NCBI GenBank assembly: GCA_031431435.1
Contig: JANPDI010000269.1
Coordinates: forward strand, 1-64,000
From: UKL13-2 sp031431435
GTDB taxonomy: Bacteria; Pseudomonadota; Gammaproteobacteria; Burkholderiales; Usitatibacteraceae
DNA length: 64,000 nt
Direction: 5' to 3'
Below, one piece after another: positions 18,043 to 26,258 of the stretch. Every line of letters starts with the position of its first letter. Positions within the stretch are counted from its first letter, which is position 1. A program made the translations under genes and the position numbers. Below the pieces are notes generated by a model that worked only from the letters and a program-made list of their open reading frames with translations, made no database searches and had not been told where the DNA came from.

Positions 18043-18828
18043 ATGCAAACCACGACGGCAACAAAAATTGCGACGATCAATCATGTTCCACTTCTTTCCG
18101 CGAATGAAGTGCTGTCTGATGAACAAATCCGTCAACGCGCGTATGCAGAATTGCTGCGACAGGCTGCAATCACAAACCGACTCCTGCCGAGCGACGACGC
18201 TTCCCCGATGGATGGCGCAATGAGTGAGCGCGCGTCGGACGCAATCGAGACGTTGCTTGAGCAGGTATTGCAGATTCCAGCACCGGGTGACGAGGCGTGT
18301 CACCGGCATTATGTGGCGCATCTTTCGCGTTACCGAACCGGTGAACGCGTTCATGCACGGCATATTTTGTTTTCTGTCGTGCAGGGTGCCGATGTGGTTG
18401 CCTTGCGCAATCGGGCCGAAACGGCATTGTTGGATGTGCGTTGTCGTGACGATCGCGAACCGTCTGACAAATTTGGCATTGCCGCCGGTAAATTCTCCAA
18501 CTGCCCGAGTGGTGCAAAGGGGGGCGACTTGGGATGGTTGACCATTGACGATTGCGCGCCGGAATTTGCCAGGGAATTATTCGGGCACACTGAGGTGGGC
18601 GTGTTGCCAAGACTGGTGCATAGTCGTTTTGGCTTACACGTTGTTGAAGTGTTGGCGCGAGAATCGGGCCTCACCCAGCCGTTTGAAGACGTGCGTGGCG
18701 CGGTTGAAGTGGCTTTGTGCAAAACTAGCTACGTGACGGCGCTCAGGCAGTATTTGCAAGTTTTGGCGGGCGAAGCAAAAATTGAGGGTTTGACACTCGA
18801 AACGGCAGATAACCCGTTGGTCCAATAA
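18043..18828 (+). CDS. parvulin-type peptidyl-prolyl isomerase of the nar operon
   Basis: A 261-residue protein with a parvulin (PpiC) domain at roughly residues 105-220: 'VHARHILFSVVQGADV', 'FGIAAGKFSNCPSGAKGGDLGWL' and 'FGLHVVEVL'. No signal peptide or membrane helix is evident, so it is probably cytoplasmic. It starts 10 bases after narI with an agggaaacgg ribosome site, so it is the last gene of the operon. A parvulin gene next to narI is known in several proteobacteria and is presumed to help fold or mature the reductase. An upstream in-frame ATG inside narI (17983) is unlikely to be used. Confidence 0.85.
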   Translation: MQTTTATKIATINHVPLLSANEVLSDEQIRQRAYAELLRQAAITNRLLPSDDASPMDGAMSERASDAIETLLEQVLQIPAPGDEACHRHYVAHLSRYRTGERVHARHILFSVVQGADVVALRNRAETALLDVRCRDDREPSDKFGIAAGKFSNCPSGAKGGDLGWLTIDDCAPEFARELFGHTEVGVLPRLVHSRFGLHVVEVLARESGLTQPFEDVRGAVEVALCKTSYVTALRQYLQVLAGEAKIEGLTLETADNPLVQ

Positions 18829-18876
18829 TGAAGTACGCATAGAAGATGAGAATTCCGTTCGGAATGACCCTCCTCC

Positions 18877-19590
18877 ATGTCTGACGAACTATTGAATCGT
18901 TTGCAGCGTTTTCACGAGCATACGTTTCCTGCTTTCCAGTCAAAATTTCAGAAATTAGTTGAAGATGGTCAACACCCGACAATTCTGTTTATTGGTTGTT
19001 CGGACTCGCGGTTGGTGCCGTATCTGTTGACTGGTACGGGGCCGGGTGAATTGTTTATCGTGCGAAATGTCGGTGCGTTTGTTCCGCCATATGATGGCAG
19101 CACCGGATACCATGGCACCTCGGCAGCAATCGAGTTTGCCGTCTTAAGTTTGAATGTGTCGCGAATTGTGGTGTGCGGCCACAGCCATTGCGGAGGCATC
19201 CGTGCGTTATATGAAGATGTTCCCGAGCAGGCGCGAAATTTGAAAGCATGGCTTGAACTGGGGCGCGAAGCAATGCTGCCAGTACAGGTGACCCCTGAGG
19301 CCCTGCGTCGTACCGAACAACGTGCAATTGTCCTGCAGCTTGAACGCCTGATGGATTACCCCATGGTGCGGGACGGGGTCGAGGCGAAGCGAATTTCGCT
19401 ACATGGCTGGCACTACGTGATCGAGGATGGCGAGGTGCACGTATTTGATGTTAAGACCGGTGCGTTTGTGCCGGCATCCATGTCCGAACATAGCGGCACC
19501 GGGCCTTATGCTGAAATTAATGATCAGCCGCGAGGCGGCGTATTTACCGAACTGGATGAGAGCTATGCTGAAGTTGGGCCTGCCAAATGA
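18877..19590 (+). CDS. beta-class carbonic anhydrase
   Basis: A 237-residue zinc enzyme interconverting carbon dioxide and bicarbonate. The active-site motifs are intact: 'CSDSR' (about residues 41-45, first zinc cysteine plus the Asp-Arg pair) and 'HSHCGG' (about 101-106, zinc His and second Cys). It follows the isomerase gene by 48 bases on the same strand and may be read from the nar promoter. A link to the SbtA bicarbonate transporter at 1331-2263 is possible but the genes are far apart. No signal peptide, so cytoplasmic. Confidence 0.92.
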   Translation: MSDELLNRLQRFHEHTFPAFQSKFQKLVEDGQHPTILFIGCSDSRLVPYLLTGTGPGELFIVRNVGAFVPPYDGSTGYHGTSAAIEFAVLSLNVSRIVVCGHSHCGGIRALYEDVPEQARNLKAWLELGREAMLPVQVTPEALRRTEQRAIVLQLERLMDYPMVRDGVEAKRISLHGWHYVIEDGEVHVFDVKTGAFVPASMSEHSGTGPYAEINDQPRGGVFTELDESYAEVGPAK

Positions 19591-19615
19591 GACCTGCTGG
19601 CGACCGGCCTGCAGC

Positions 19616-20020
19616 TTAACCTATTAAAACAATATTCCCGTCGCGGTCAAACGGAACGTAGCCGTCAAGAAGTCCGGCTTTAATGTTTGACACCATTTTT
19701 TCAAGCCAATGATTAATGTCGGTCGTTGATGGCTCGCGGCCGGCAATTCCAGGCAGGGAGGCAACAAATACGATTCGCCAGTCGTTGCCGAACGTTTGTG
19801 ATTCTTTCGCAAGGTCAGCGAATCCGTGCAAATCATCGGGCGATTTATCCGCGCACATGACGGGGGCGAGTGACCCACCTTGATTGGCTTCGAAATTTTC
19901 CCGCTGCTCAGGTGTGAAGTCATCGGGCAACTCAGCGTTGGCAAAAACAAACAGCAGACGTTGTGGCTGGTCCTGCCGTCGGGCCGCCACAAGCAAATCA
20001 TCAAAGCTGGCGATGGACAC
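19616..20020 (-). CDS. conserved small protein of unknown function beside the nar genes
   Basis: About 134 residues from a GTG at 20020 with GAGAGAAA upstream; an ATG at 20053 would add 11 residues. Sequence features: 'SFDDLLVAARRQDQPQRLLFVFANAELPDD' at the start, a central 'GGSLAPVMCADKSPDDL', and a C-terminal 'IKAGLLDGYVPFDRDGN'. From memory, relatives in betaproteobacteria carry an automatic 'ribonucleotide reductase subunit alpha' label, but I see no ribonucleotide reductase motif. It is convergent with the carbonic anhydrase gene and divergent from nnrS. Soluble, no signal. Function unknown. Confidence 0.65.
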   Translation of the reverse strand: MSIASFDDLLVAARRQDQPQRLLFVFANAELPDDFTPEQRENFEANQGGSLAPVMCADKSPDDLHGFADLAKESQTFGNDWRIVFVASLPGIAGREPSTTDINHWLEKMVSNIKAGLLDGYVPFDRDGNIVLIG

Positions 20021-20146
20021 TGTAAATTTCTCTCGTGAAAATGAATGTACCAAGGGGGAAAAATTGTTTGGCGTGCCATTTTACGTGACAGCGTCGCTCT
20101 CCGCCACGGCTCATTTACAGTGGCCATGGCGATTGAGCGTATTCGA

Positions 20147-21481
20147 ATGAGCGATGTCAATTTGGACCAAAGCGCTAATGCATGGTACGGGCAGCAAACC
20201 GCCCGCGCAGTTGATCCAACGCAAACCGCGTTGATTGGGCTCGAGTTACCCTACCGCACACAATTCCCCACTCGTTCACGCCTTATGCCAGTCTTGACCC
20301 GAATCGATGACCCCCGACCCGCGCAGCCCATCAAACGACCGTTCGCATTGTGGGCCCTGGGTTTTCGCCCTTTCTATTTGTTGGCGAGCGTTTTCGCGGC
20401 GCTGTCGGTTAGCCAATGGATGCTGCAATTTTTCGGCATTTTGACGCAGCCCTATTTGGCCGGGCCGATGTGGCATGCGCATGAAATGTTGTTCGGCTTT
20501 GCGCTTGCCGTGGTGGTCGGGTTTTTATTTACCGCCGGCCGCAATTGGTCAAATCAGCCAACCCCGACGGGTTTAACCCTGGCCGCAATAGCAGGATTGT
20601 GGGTCGCCGCGCGGATACTGGTGTTGACGCCGTTTGGGTGGGCGGCAGCCGTCGCCAACATTGCATTTCCGTTGACTGCGGCCATTGCGTTGGCGATTCC
20701 GTTTTACAAGGCGCGCAATCGGCGAAATTATTTTTTTGTATGGCTGCTGCTGTTGATGGCAGCAGCGTCCCTGCTGGTTCATCTCGCGCAGTTGCAGGTG
20801 ATCACCCTGCCGGGCTGGATCGGCATTCAATTTGGACTGAACATCTTGCTGTTTGTCATGGTGGTTATGGCCGGGCGGGTGATTCCCATGTTTACCAATA
20901 ATGCGGTGCCCGGTGCCGCGGCACACAACCACCCAATGCTCGAAAAACTCGCCCTGGGCGCGGTGTTGTGTTTGCTGCTGGCCGATATCGTGCGACTTCA
21001 GGGCTTCATCATGGCGATATTGCTGGTGTTTGCGGCAATGCTGCATTTGTTGCGTTGGTGGCGATGGCATCCGTGGACGACTATTGGAGAACCGATCGTA
21101 TGGATACTGCATGGCGCTTATTTTTGGATCCCGGTCCATCTTGCGATGCGCGCGCTCGTTGTGATGGGTGTCATCAATGCATCAACCGCCACGCACGCCC
21201 TCACCGTTGGTGCGGCGGGTGCCTTGACGATCGGCATGATGACCCGTACCGCCCGCGGGCATACCGGATATCCGTTAAGGGCCGATGGTTTCGATATTGT
21301 GTGTTACGGGTTAATTGTGGCGGCGGCGCTGGTTCGGGTCGGCCTGCCGGTGGTGATGCCAACGTTAACGGTATTCGCGTTAGGGGTGTCGTCGCTGCTT
21401 TGGTCACTGGCGTGGGGGCTCTACGCAATTCACTACTGGCCAATGTTGAGCCGCGCCCGACTCGACGGGAAACCCGGCTGA
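20147..21481 (+). CDS. nnrS: NnrS-family heme-copper membrane protein
   Basis: A membrane protein with about twelve helices belonging to the NnrS family. The hallmark stretches are 'GFRPFYLLASVFAALS', 'WHAHEMLFGFALAVVVGFLFTAGRNW', 'MAGRVIPMFTNNAVPG' and 'GAAGALTIGMMTRTARGHTG'. Family members bind heme and copper and protect against nitric oxide stress during denitrification. The start is uncertain: ATG 20147 gives 444 residues, ATG 20285 gives 398 and begins nearer to the conserved core. The frame also extends further upstream into the divergent gene, which I discount. Together with narGHJI it suggests exposure to nitrogen oxides, although no nitrite or NO reductase is in the window. Confidence 0.88.
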   Translation: MSDVNLDQSANAWYGQQTARAVDPTQTALIGLELPYRTQFPTRSRLMPVLTRIDDPRPAQPIKRPFALWALGFRPFYLLASVFAALSVSQWMLQFFGILTQPYLAGPMWHAHEMLFGFALAVVVGFLFTAGRNWSNQPTPTGLTLAAIAGLWVAARILVLTPFGWAAAVANIAFPLTAAIALAIPFYKARNRRNYFFVWLLLLMAAASLLVHLAQLQVITLPGWIGIQFGLNILLFVMVVMAGRVIPMFTNNAVPGAAAHNHPMLEKLALGAVLCLLLADIVRLQGFIMAILLVFAAMLHLLRWWRWHPWTTIGEPIVWILHGAYFWIPVHLAMRALVVMGVINASTATHALTVGAAGALTIGMMTRTARGHTGYPLRADGFDIVCYGLIVAAALVRVGLPVVMPTLTVFALGVSSLLWSLAWGLYAIHYWPMLSRARLDGKPG

Positions 21482-22073
21482 TACCAACAGTCGTGCCTTG
21501 TCACCCACAACAGACTTGTGAAACATCAATAGCAGCAGGGCCTCGAAGCGAAAATGCGTGATACGGCAAGCGGGGCAATGAGTTTGCGACGGCGTTTCGC
21601 CGACCGCTCAATTTGGCGATGCCTTTTTAACTTGCATATTTCACGGGGCGGTCCGATTTTCCATGGGTGTTCGTTCCCGGCAACTTGCGTTGCCATACAT
21701 TCAATTGGTTCTTTGTACCCTTACATGGCCTACGCATTCGATGACGGGCGCTCAGTTGGCAATCGCGGCGGCGCCTCATTTGCCAAACACGCGCACACTT
21801 CCCTCGCAGTATCCCGATATTGCTCCGTCAATCGAGCAAAAAATCACTTGCCCATCCACCACTCTTGAACGCGCCGCCGTCAAATGTGCAGGCTAAGATT
21901 TTTTTCGCAACGCGTGTTGGTGCCGAAGGCCGGCTTTAGGTCGGTTGGCTCCGGTGCGGGTTTGTGATCTAAATCACAACCAGCCCAATTAGATGCCCGG
22001 TTTCGGTCAAAACCGTTGACGCCACAATATGTGGTGGCTATTGTGGCGCTACACAACTACAGGTAGAGCTTTC
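21482..22073. other. 592-base gap upstream of nrdD
   Basis: No gene that I can support. Two overlapping short plus-strand frames (21554-21868 and 21663-21896) lack a recognisable family. The right part holds a CRP-like palindrome (listed separately) and a weak NrdR-like box at 22022-22037, CCACAATATGTGGTGG, which matches about 12 of 16 positions of the NrdR consensus but has no partner box at the usual spacing. The region therefore looks like the regulatory leader of the anaerobic ribonucleotide reductase operon. Confidence 0.5.
21962..21979 (+). promoter_or_regulatory. CRP/FNR-family operator upstream of nrdD
   Basis: TTGTGATCTAAATCACAA is an 18-base palindrome, broken only in the central four bases. 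It contains an exact CRP consensus TGTGA-N6-TCACA, and read as an FNR box it would be GTGAT-N4-ATCAC. It lies 94 bases before the nrdD start. No strong -10 hexamer sits at the class II spacing. The FNR-like regulator encoded downstream at 25415-26164 has a CRP-like recognition helix and is a candidate binder. Confidence 0.7.
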
Positions 22074-24140
22074 ATGTTGGTTTATGCCGAGAGAATTGAC
22101 CTCGACACCACGATTTTGCAATCGGTGTACAAGCGCAATGGCGCGTTGGTGGTATTTGATGCCCACAAAATCACGCAGGCAATTGTCAAGGCCGGTCAGG
22201 CGAGTGGCGAATTAGCGCCGAGCCAAGCTGGTCCGATCGTCGATGCCGTGATGCAAATACTTTGCAGACGGGATGGCGATGACATCGCAACGGTCGAAAA
22301 CATTCAGGATACGGTCGAGCGCGAACTGGTTGACCAAGGTTACTTTGTCACCGCCCGTGCGTACATTGTCTATCGCGAGCAGCACCGCCGGTTGCGCGAT
22401 GATCATGCGTGCGTGGTTGAAGTCGGCACCTCGGTCAACGAATACTTGCAGCAACTCGACTGGCGGGTCAACGCCAACGCCAATCAGGGTTACTCGTTGG
22501 GCGGGTTGATGCTCAACGTCTCGGGCAAGGTCATTGCTAATTATTGGTTGACCCACGTGTACCCGCCCGCAATCAGCGCAGCACATCGTGCGGCCGATTT
22601 TCATCTCCACGATCTTGACATGCTTGCCGGATATTGCGCCGGCTGGTCGTTGCGCACGTTTTTGCACGAAGGACTAAACGGCGTACCGGGGAAGACCGAG
22701 GCAAAACCGCCGAAACATCTGTCAAGCGCGGTGGGTCAGATTGTCAATTTTCTGGGCACGTTGCAAAACGAGTGGGCGGGTGCGCAGGCATTCAGTTCGT
22801 TTGATACCTATATGGCTCCCTTCGTCCGCAAGGATGGATTGTCCTACCCCGAGGTCAAGCAATCGATTCAGGAACTCATCTTCAACCTGAATGTGCCGTC
22901 ACGCTGGGGCACACAGACGCCATTCACCAATCTCACCTTCGATTGGACCTGCCCGGAGGATTTACGCGAGCAGACGCCCTGTATCGCCGGCCAAGAAATG
23001 CCATTCAACTATGGCGATTTGCAAGCCGAAATGGATGTCATCAACCGCGCCTACATCGAGGTGATGATGACAGGGGACGCAAAAGGTCGTGTTTTCACGT
23101 TCCCAATTCCCACCTATAACATCACGAAAGATTTCGATTGGGATCATCCGAATACGGCGCTGTTGTTTGAAATGACCGCCAAGTATGGCTTGCCCTATTT
23201 TCAAAATTTCCTGAATTCCGAACTGACGCCGAACATGATTCGTTCAATGTGTTGTCGTCTACAACTGGATATGCGGGAGTTGCTCAAACGTGGCAACGGC
23301 CTGTTCGGCTCTGCCGAGCAAACCGGTTCGCTCGGCGTGGTCACGCTGAACTGCGCGCGGCTAGGTTACCTATTTGCAGGCGATGAACCGGCGCTGTTGG
23401 CACAGGTAGATCAGCTCATGGAGTTGGCCAAAACCAGTCTTGAGATTAAACGCAAAGTCATCCAGGGCCATATTGATGCAGGGCTTTTCCCGTATACGCG
23501 GCGTTACCTCGGCACATTGCGGAATCACTTTGCAACCATCGGTGTCAATGGCATCAACGAGATGATTCGCAACTTTACCGGCGACCGAGAGCACATTGCA
23601 ACCGCGTGGGGCGATGCGTTTGCGCTGCGCCTGCTTGATCACATCCGTGCGCGTATTGTGGTATTTCAGGAACAGACAGGGCATTTATACAATCTCGAAG
23701 CGACGCCGGCCGAGGGCACCACCTATCGCTTTGCCAAAGAGGACCGCAAACGTTTTGCCGACATCCTGCAGGCGGGTTCGGCCGAGATGCCGTACTACAC
23801 GAATTCATCCCAGTTACCGGTGGGGTTTACAGACGATCCCTACGAGGCGCTCGAACGCCAGGATCCGCTGCAACGCAAGTACACTGGTGGAACGGTGCTG
23901 CATCTATATCTTGGGGAACGCGTCTCGACAGCGGCTGCCTGCCGTGAGTTAGTGAAGCGGGCATTCACTCGCTTTCACCTGCCGTACATCACTGTGACAC
24001 CCGCTTTTTCCATTTGCCCGCACCACGGCTATCTCGCCGGCGAACACGCCTATTGCCCTAAATGTGATGACGTCATTCTCGCGAAAAACCGTTCTGTCGC
24101 AGACGCGACCCAACATCAACCCGAAGGAGAAATCGCGTGA
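22074..24140 (+). CDS. nrdD: anaerobic ribonucleoside-triphosphate reductase, catalytic part lacking the radical domain
   Basis: A 688-residue class III ribonucleotide reductase, making deoxyribonucleotides without oxygen. An ATP-cone lies at about residues 10-100 ('VYKRNGALVVFDAHKITQAI'), the barrel follows ('NVPSRWGTQTPFTNLTFDW', 'GLFGSAEQTGSLGVVTLNCAR'), and near the C-terminus 'CPHHGYLAGEHAYCPKCD' is the four-cysteine zinc site. Normal NrdD continues directly into the glycyl-radical motif; here the frame stops about 21 residues later and the motif is in the next gene. ATG 22074 has an aggtagagc ribosome site; the longer frame from 22029 is not favoured. Confidence 0.93.
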   Translation: MLVYAERIDLDTTILQSVYKRNGALVVFDAHKITQAIVKAGQASGELAPSQAGPIVDAVMQILCRRDGDDIATVENIQDTVERELVDQGYFVTARAYIVYREQHRRLRDDHACVVEVGTSVNEYLQQLDWRVNANANQGYSLGGLMLNVSGKVIANYWLTHVYPPAISAAHRAADFHLHDLDMLAGYCAGWSLRTFLHEGLNGVPGKTEAKPPKHLSSAVGQIVNFLGTLQNEWAGAQAFSSFDTYMAPFVRKDGLSYPEVKQSIQELIFNLNVPSRWGTQTPFTNLTFDWTCPEDLREQTPCIAGQEMPFNYGDLQAEMDVINRAYIEVMMTGDAKGRVFTFPIPTYNITKDFDWDHPNTALLFEMTAKYGLPYFQNFLNSELTPNMIRSMCCRLQLDMRELLKRGNGLFGSAEQTGSLGVVTLNCARLGYLFAGDEPALLAQVDQLMELAKTSLEIKRKVIQGHIDAGLFPYTRRYLGTLRNHFATIGVNGINEMIRNFTGDREHIATAWGDAFALRLLDHIRARIVVFQEQTGHLYNLEATPAEGTTYRFAKEDRKRFADILQAGSAEMPYYTNSSQLPVGFTDDPYEALERQDPLQRKYTGGTVLHLYLGERVSTAAACRELVKRAFTRFHLPYITVTPAFSICPHHGYLAGEHAYCPKCDDVILAKNRSVADATQHQPEGEIA

Positions 24141-24325
24141 CGGCACGACCAAATAGTTCACCTGCCAATGTCCATCCCCTGTTGTCAAATGCCGAACGTC
24201 AACCATGCGAAATTTGGACCCGTGTGATGGGTTATCACCGGCCGGTCTCATCGTTTAACGTCGGCAAGAAGGGGGAATTTTACGAGCGCCAGTACTTTGT
24301 TGAGGAAAAATCCGCACATGCTTAG
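24137..24325 (+). CDS. separate glycyl-radical domain of NrdD
   Basis: A 62-residue protein carrying the C-terminal NrdD motif 'CEIWTRVMGYHRPVSSFN' followed by 'VGKKGEFYERQYF'; Gly32 in RVMGY corresponds to the radical glycine. It starts at a GTG whose last bases form the nrdD stop (GTGA overlap), with GAAGGAG seven bases upstream. That argues for a purposeful, translationally coupled gene rather than a sequencing error. It overlaps nrdG by eight bases. Presumably it docks onto the catalytic protein at the zinc site and is activated by NrdG, much as free-standing radical domains rescue other glycyl-radical enzymes. Confidence 0.85.
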   Translation: MTARPNSSPANVHPLLSNAERQPCEIWTRVMGYHRPVSSFNVGKKGEFYERQYFVEEKSAHA

Positions 24326-25007
24326 AGTGGCCGGGCTGACGCGACTGTCAACGACCGACTATCCGGGTTTGTTGGCGGCCGTTGTTTTTGTGCAGGGTTG
24401 TGCGTGGCGTTGTCGCTATTGCCACAACCCGGAAATCCAGTCGCGCCGCAATGCACCGCTGATGGCATGGCAGGCCGTGCTCGATTTTCTCGACAATCGA
24501 CAAGGCCTGCTGGATGCGGTGGTGTTTTGTGGCGGCGAGCCAACGGTGGATCGTTATCTCGCTGTGGCGGTCGATCAAGTCCGGCAACGCGGCTTCAGGG
24601 TTGGTTTACACACTGCCGGCATCTATCCGCAACGACTGCGCGCGCTGCTGCCTAGGCTCGACTGGGTTGGTTTCGATGTAAAAGCACCGTTTGCCGACTA
24701 CGCCGCGACCACCGGTGTGTCATCGAGTGGCGGCAATGCAAAATTGAGCCTGCAATACCTGCTCGCCTCGGGTGTCGCCCATGAAGTGCGCACCACCCAT
24801 CATCCGACATTGTTGTCCGTGGACGATTTGAAATTGATGGCGCGGGCGCTGCGGCAAGAAGGCGTGACCACCTTCGCCCTGCAGGAATTCCGTTCGCGCG
24901 GATGTGTTGATGAAACATTGGTGTTAAATCCACCGCCGCTTGCTGACAAATTTGTCAATCACCTTCGTCGGCAATTCCCGACCTTCATTTTGCGGCAGGC
25001 GAATTGA
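24318..25007 (+). CDS. nrdG: anaerobic ribonucleotide reductase activase (radical SAM)
   Basis: A 229-residue radical S-adenosylmethionine enzyme. The cluster motif is 'CAWRCRYCHNP' (CxxxCxxC, about residues 25-35), preceded by 'STTDYPG', typical of NrdG and related activases; 'FCGGEPTVD' is the GGE SAM-binding motif. It abstracts hydrogen from the radical glycine of NrdD, here on the separate 62-residue protein. The ATG at 24318 gives the family start; a longer frame begins at 24297. It is longer than the roughly 155-residue E. coli NrdG and more like the 220-230-residue type. Confidence 0.93.
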   Translation: MLRVAGLTRLSTTDYPGLLAAVVFVQGCAWRCRYCHNPEIQSRRNAPLMAWQAVLDFLDNRQGLLDAVVFCGGEPTVDRYLAVAVDQVRQRGFRVGLHTAGIYPQRLRALLPRLDWVGFDVKAPFADYAATTGVSSSGGNAKLSLQYLLASGVAHEVRTTHHPTLLSVDDLKLMARALRQEGVTTFALQEFRSRGCVDETLVLNPPPLADKFVNHLRRQFPTFILRQAN

Positions 25008-25148
25008 CGGTATTCGGCGAGGCCAGGCTAATCATGTGTATTCCCCCTGCCACGTGCACTGCGAATGACTGTTATGCCGGCGGGGCGATTCCCGAGGCAA
25101 AATCGCATCAATCTGCTGATCGGCGTTTCCGGAATTTCTATCACAAGT

Positions 25149-25190
25149 TTGATGCGGGTCAAACCAACACCGCCTGTCATCAGTGATTAT
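25149..25190 (+). promoter_or_regulatory. FNR-type promoter of the FNR-like gene
   Basis: TTGAT-gcgg-GTCAA at 25149-25162, within the longer palindrome GTTTGATGCGGGTCAAAC (25147-25164), is an FNR-type box. A -10 like GATTAT (25185-25190) places its centre at -41.5 from a start near 25197. The right half GTCAA is the same variant seen upstream of narK1. This would give a leader of about 218 bases before the gene at 25415. A 10-base palindrome GGTGATCACC (25204-25213) lies just after the predicted start. Confidence 0.7.
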
Positions 25191-25339
25191 GATGATTGGT
25201 TAGGGTGATCACCGGTTAATTCGTTGTTCATAGCGTCGTCCTCCGGGCAATTTTGCGCGACAGACCGTCGATCAAGACTGGCGGGGTGCCCGTTATTTCG
25301 CGCTGTAAATGGGTTGACGATCCTACCGCACCATCTTCA

Positions 25340-25365
25340 AACGGGACATTTTCAGATGTCCCGTT
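25340..25365 (+). other. strong stem-loop in the leader of the FNR-like gene
   Basis: AACGGGACAT (25340-25349) pairs perfectly with ATGTCCCGTT (25356-25365) around a six-base loop, 50 bases ahead of the start codon at 25415. No T run follows, so it is not an intrinsic terminator. It could be a binding site or affect translation of the regulator. Confidence 0.55.
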
Positions 25366-25414
25366 CAATTGACCGGCATGGGTTGTTTCGCCGTACGGTT
25401 CGGGAGCGCACACC

Positions 25415-26164
25415 GTGGCTGACGTATTGAAGAACAACACACCAGCGCGTGATCCGGTACTAATGCCGCTGCCGAAGGCATGCGCACAATGCGCCTGTGG
25501 AAAGCTGTGTTTCCCACAAGCGTTGCCGAACGTCTATCAAACGTTGTTGCCGCTGGCGCGTGACAGCCGTACGCGCTTGAGGCGCGGAGAACGCCTGTTC
25601 AACATCGGCGACCGGCAAACTGATGTCTATGCCGTCAAAGCCGGATTTTTCAAGACCTGCATGCGACTATCGGATGGACAAGAAACAATCGTCGGATTTC
25701 ATACTATGGGGGAGGTGTTGGGACTGGCGGGCCTTGGCAATGGCAACTATTCCACCCATGCCGTCGCGCTCAGCGACTGTGAGGTCTGCGCCATTCCGCT
25801 CAACAAATTCGAAAAGTTGCTGGAACACAGTACTGAATCGGCGCACGTACGAGTGCTTATGGCACGCGAGATTGCGCGTATTGAAAGTCATGCCGCTGTC
25901 ATCGGCGCATATTCGGCCAGGCAACTGGTGGCGAGGTTTTTGCTGGATATATCGGCGCGCTGGGCAGAACGCGGCTACTCGAAATATGAATTCGTGTTAT
26001 TCATGAGCCGCAAGGAGATAGGCAGCTTTCTTGGCTTGACGTTTGAAACCGTCGGCCGCACATTGTCATATTTCCAGTCAAGGGGTTTGATTACGGTGAA
26101 CGGCAAAAATGTGCGGTTGCGCGACATATCCGCACTGCAGTCACAATTGATCCACACAACCTGA
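25415..26164 (+). CDS. FNR-like oxygen-sensing regulator with CRP-like recognition helix
   Basis: A 249-residue CRP/FNR-family activator. Cysteines 23, 26, 32 and 125 match the spacing of the four iron-sulfur ligands of E. coli FNR (20, 23, 29, 122); Cys28 is an extra one. A cyclic-nucleotide-type beta roll occupies about residues 35-150 and a helix-turn-helix lies at about 195-225. The recognition helix reads 'FETVGRTLSYF': FNR has E-x-x-S-R here, while CRP has RETVGR. It closes the nar-nrd block and is convergent with pckG. Start from the ATG at 25415. Confidence 0.88.
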   Translation: MADVLKNNTPARDPVLMPLPKACAQCACGKLCFPQALPNVYQTLLPLARDSRTRLRRGERLFNIGDRQTDVYAVKAGFFKTCMRLSDGQETIVGFHTMGEVLGLAGLGNGNYSTHAVALSDCEVCAIPLNKFEKLLEHSTESAHVRVLMAREIARIESHAAVIGAYSARQLVARFLLDISARWAERGYSKYEFVLFMSRKEIGSFLGLTFETVGRTLSYFQSRGLITVNGKNVRLRDISALQSQLIHTT

Positions 26165-26258
26165 CGATGGCGTGTAGCGACCCTGTTACAGGGCGGCGCA
26201 CCACACGCGAAGGCGGTCAAGTCACCTGCGGCGCGACTGTCACCTGCAAAATGGCAAG

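Noticed and set aside
21554..21896. Two overlapping short frames (104 and 77 residues) upstream of nrdD
   Set aside because: No clear ribosome site at normal spacing and no recognisable family. The 77-residue frame has a somewhat protein-like C-terminal half, so a pseudogene cannot be excluded.
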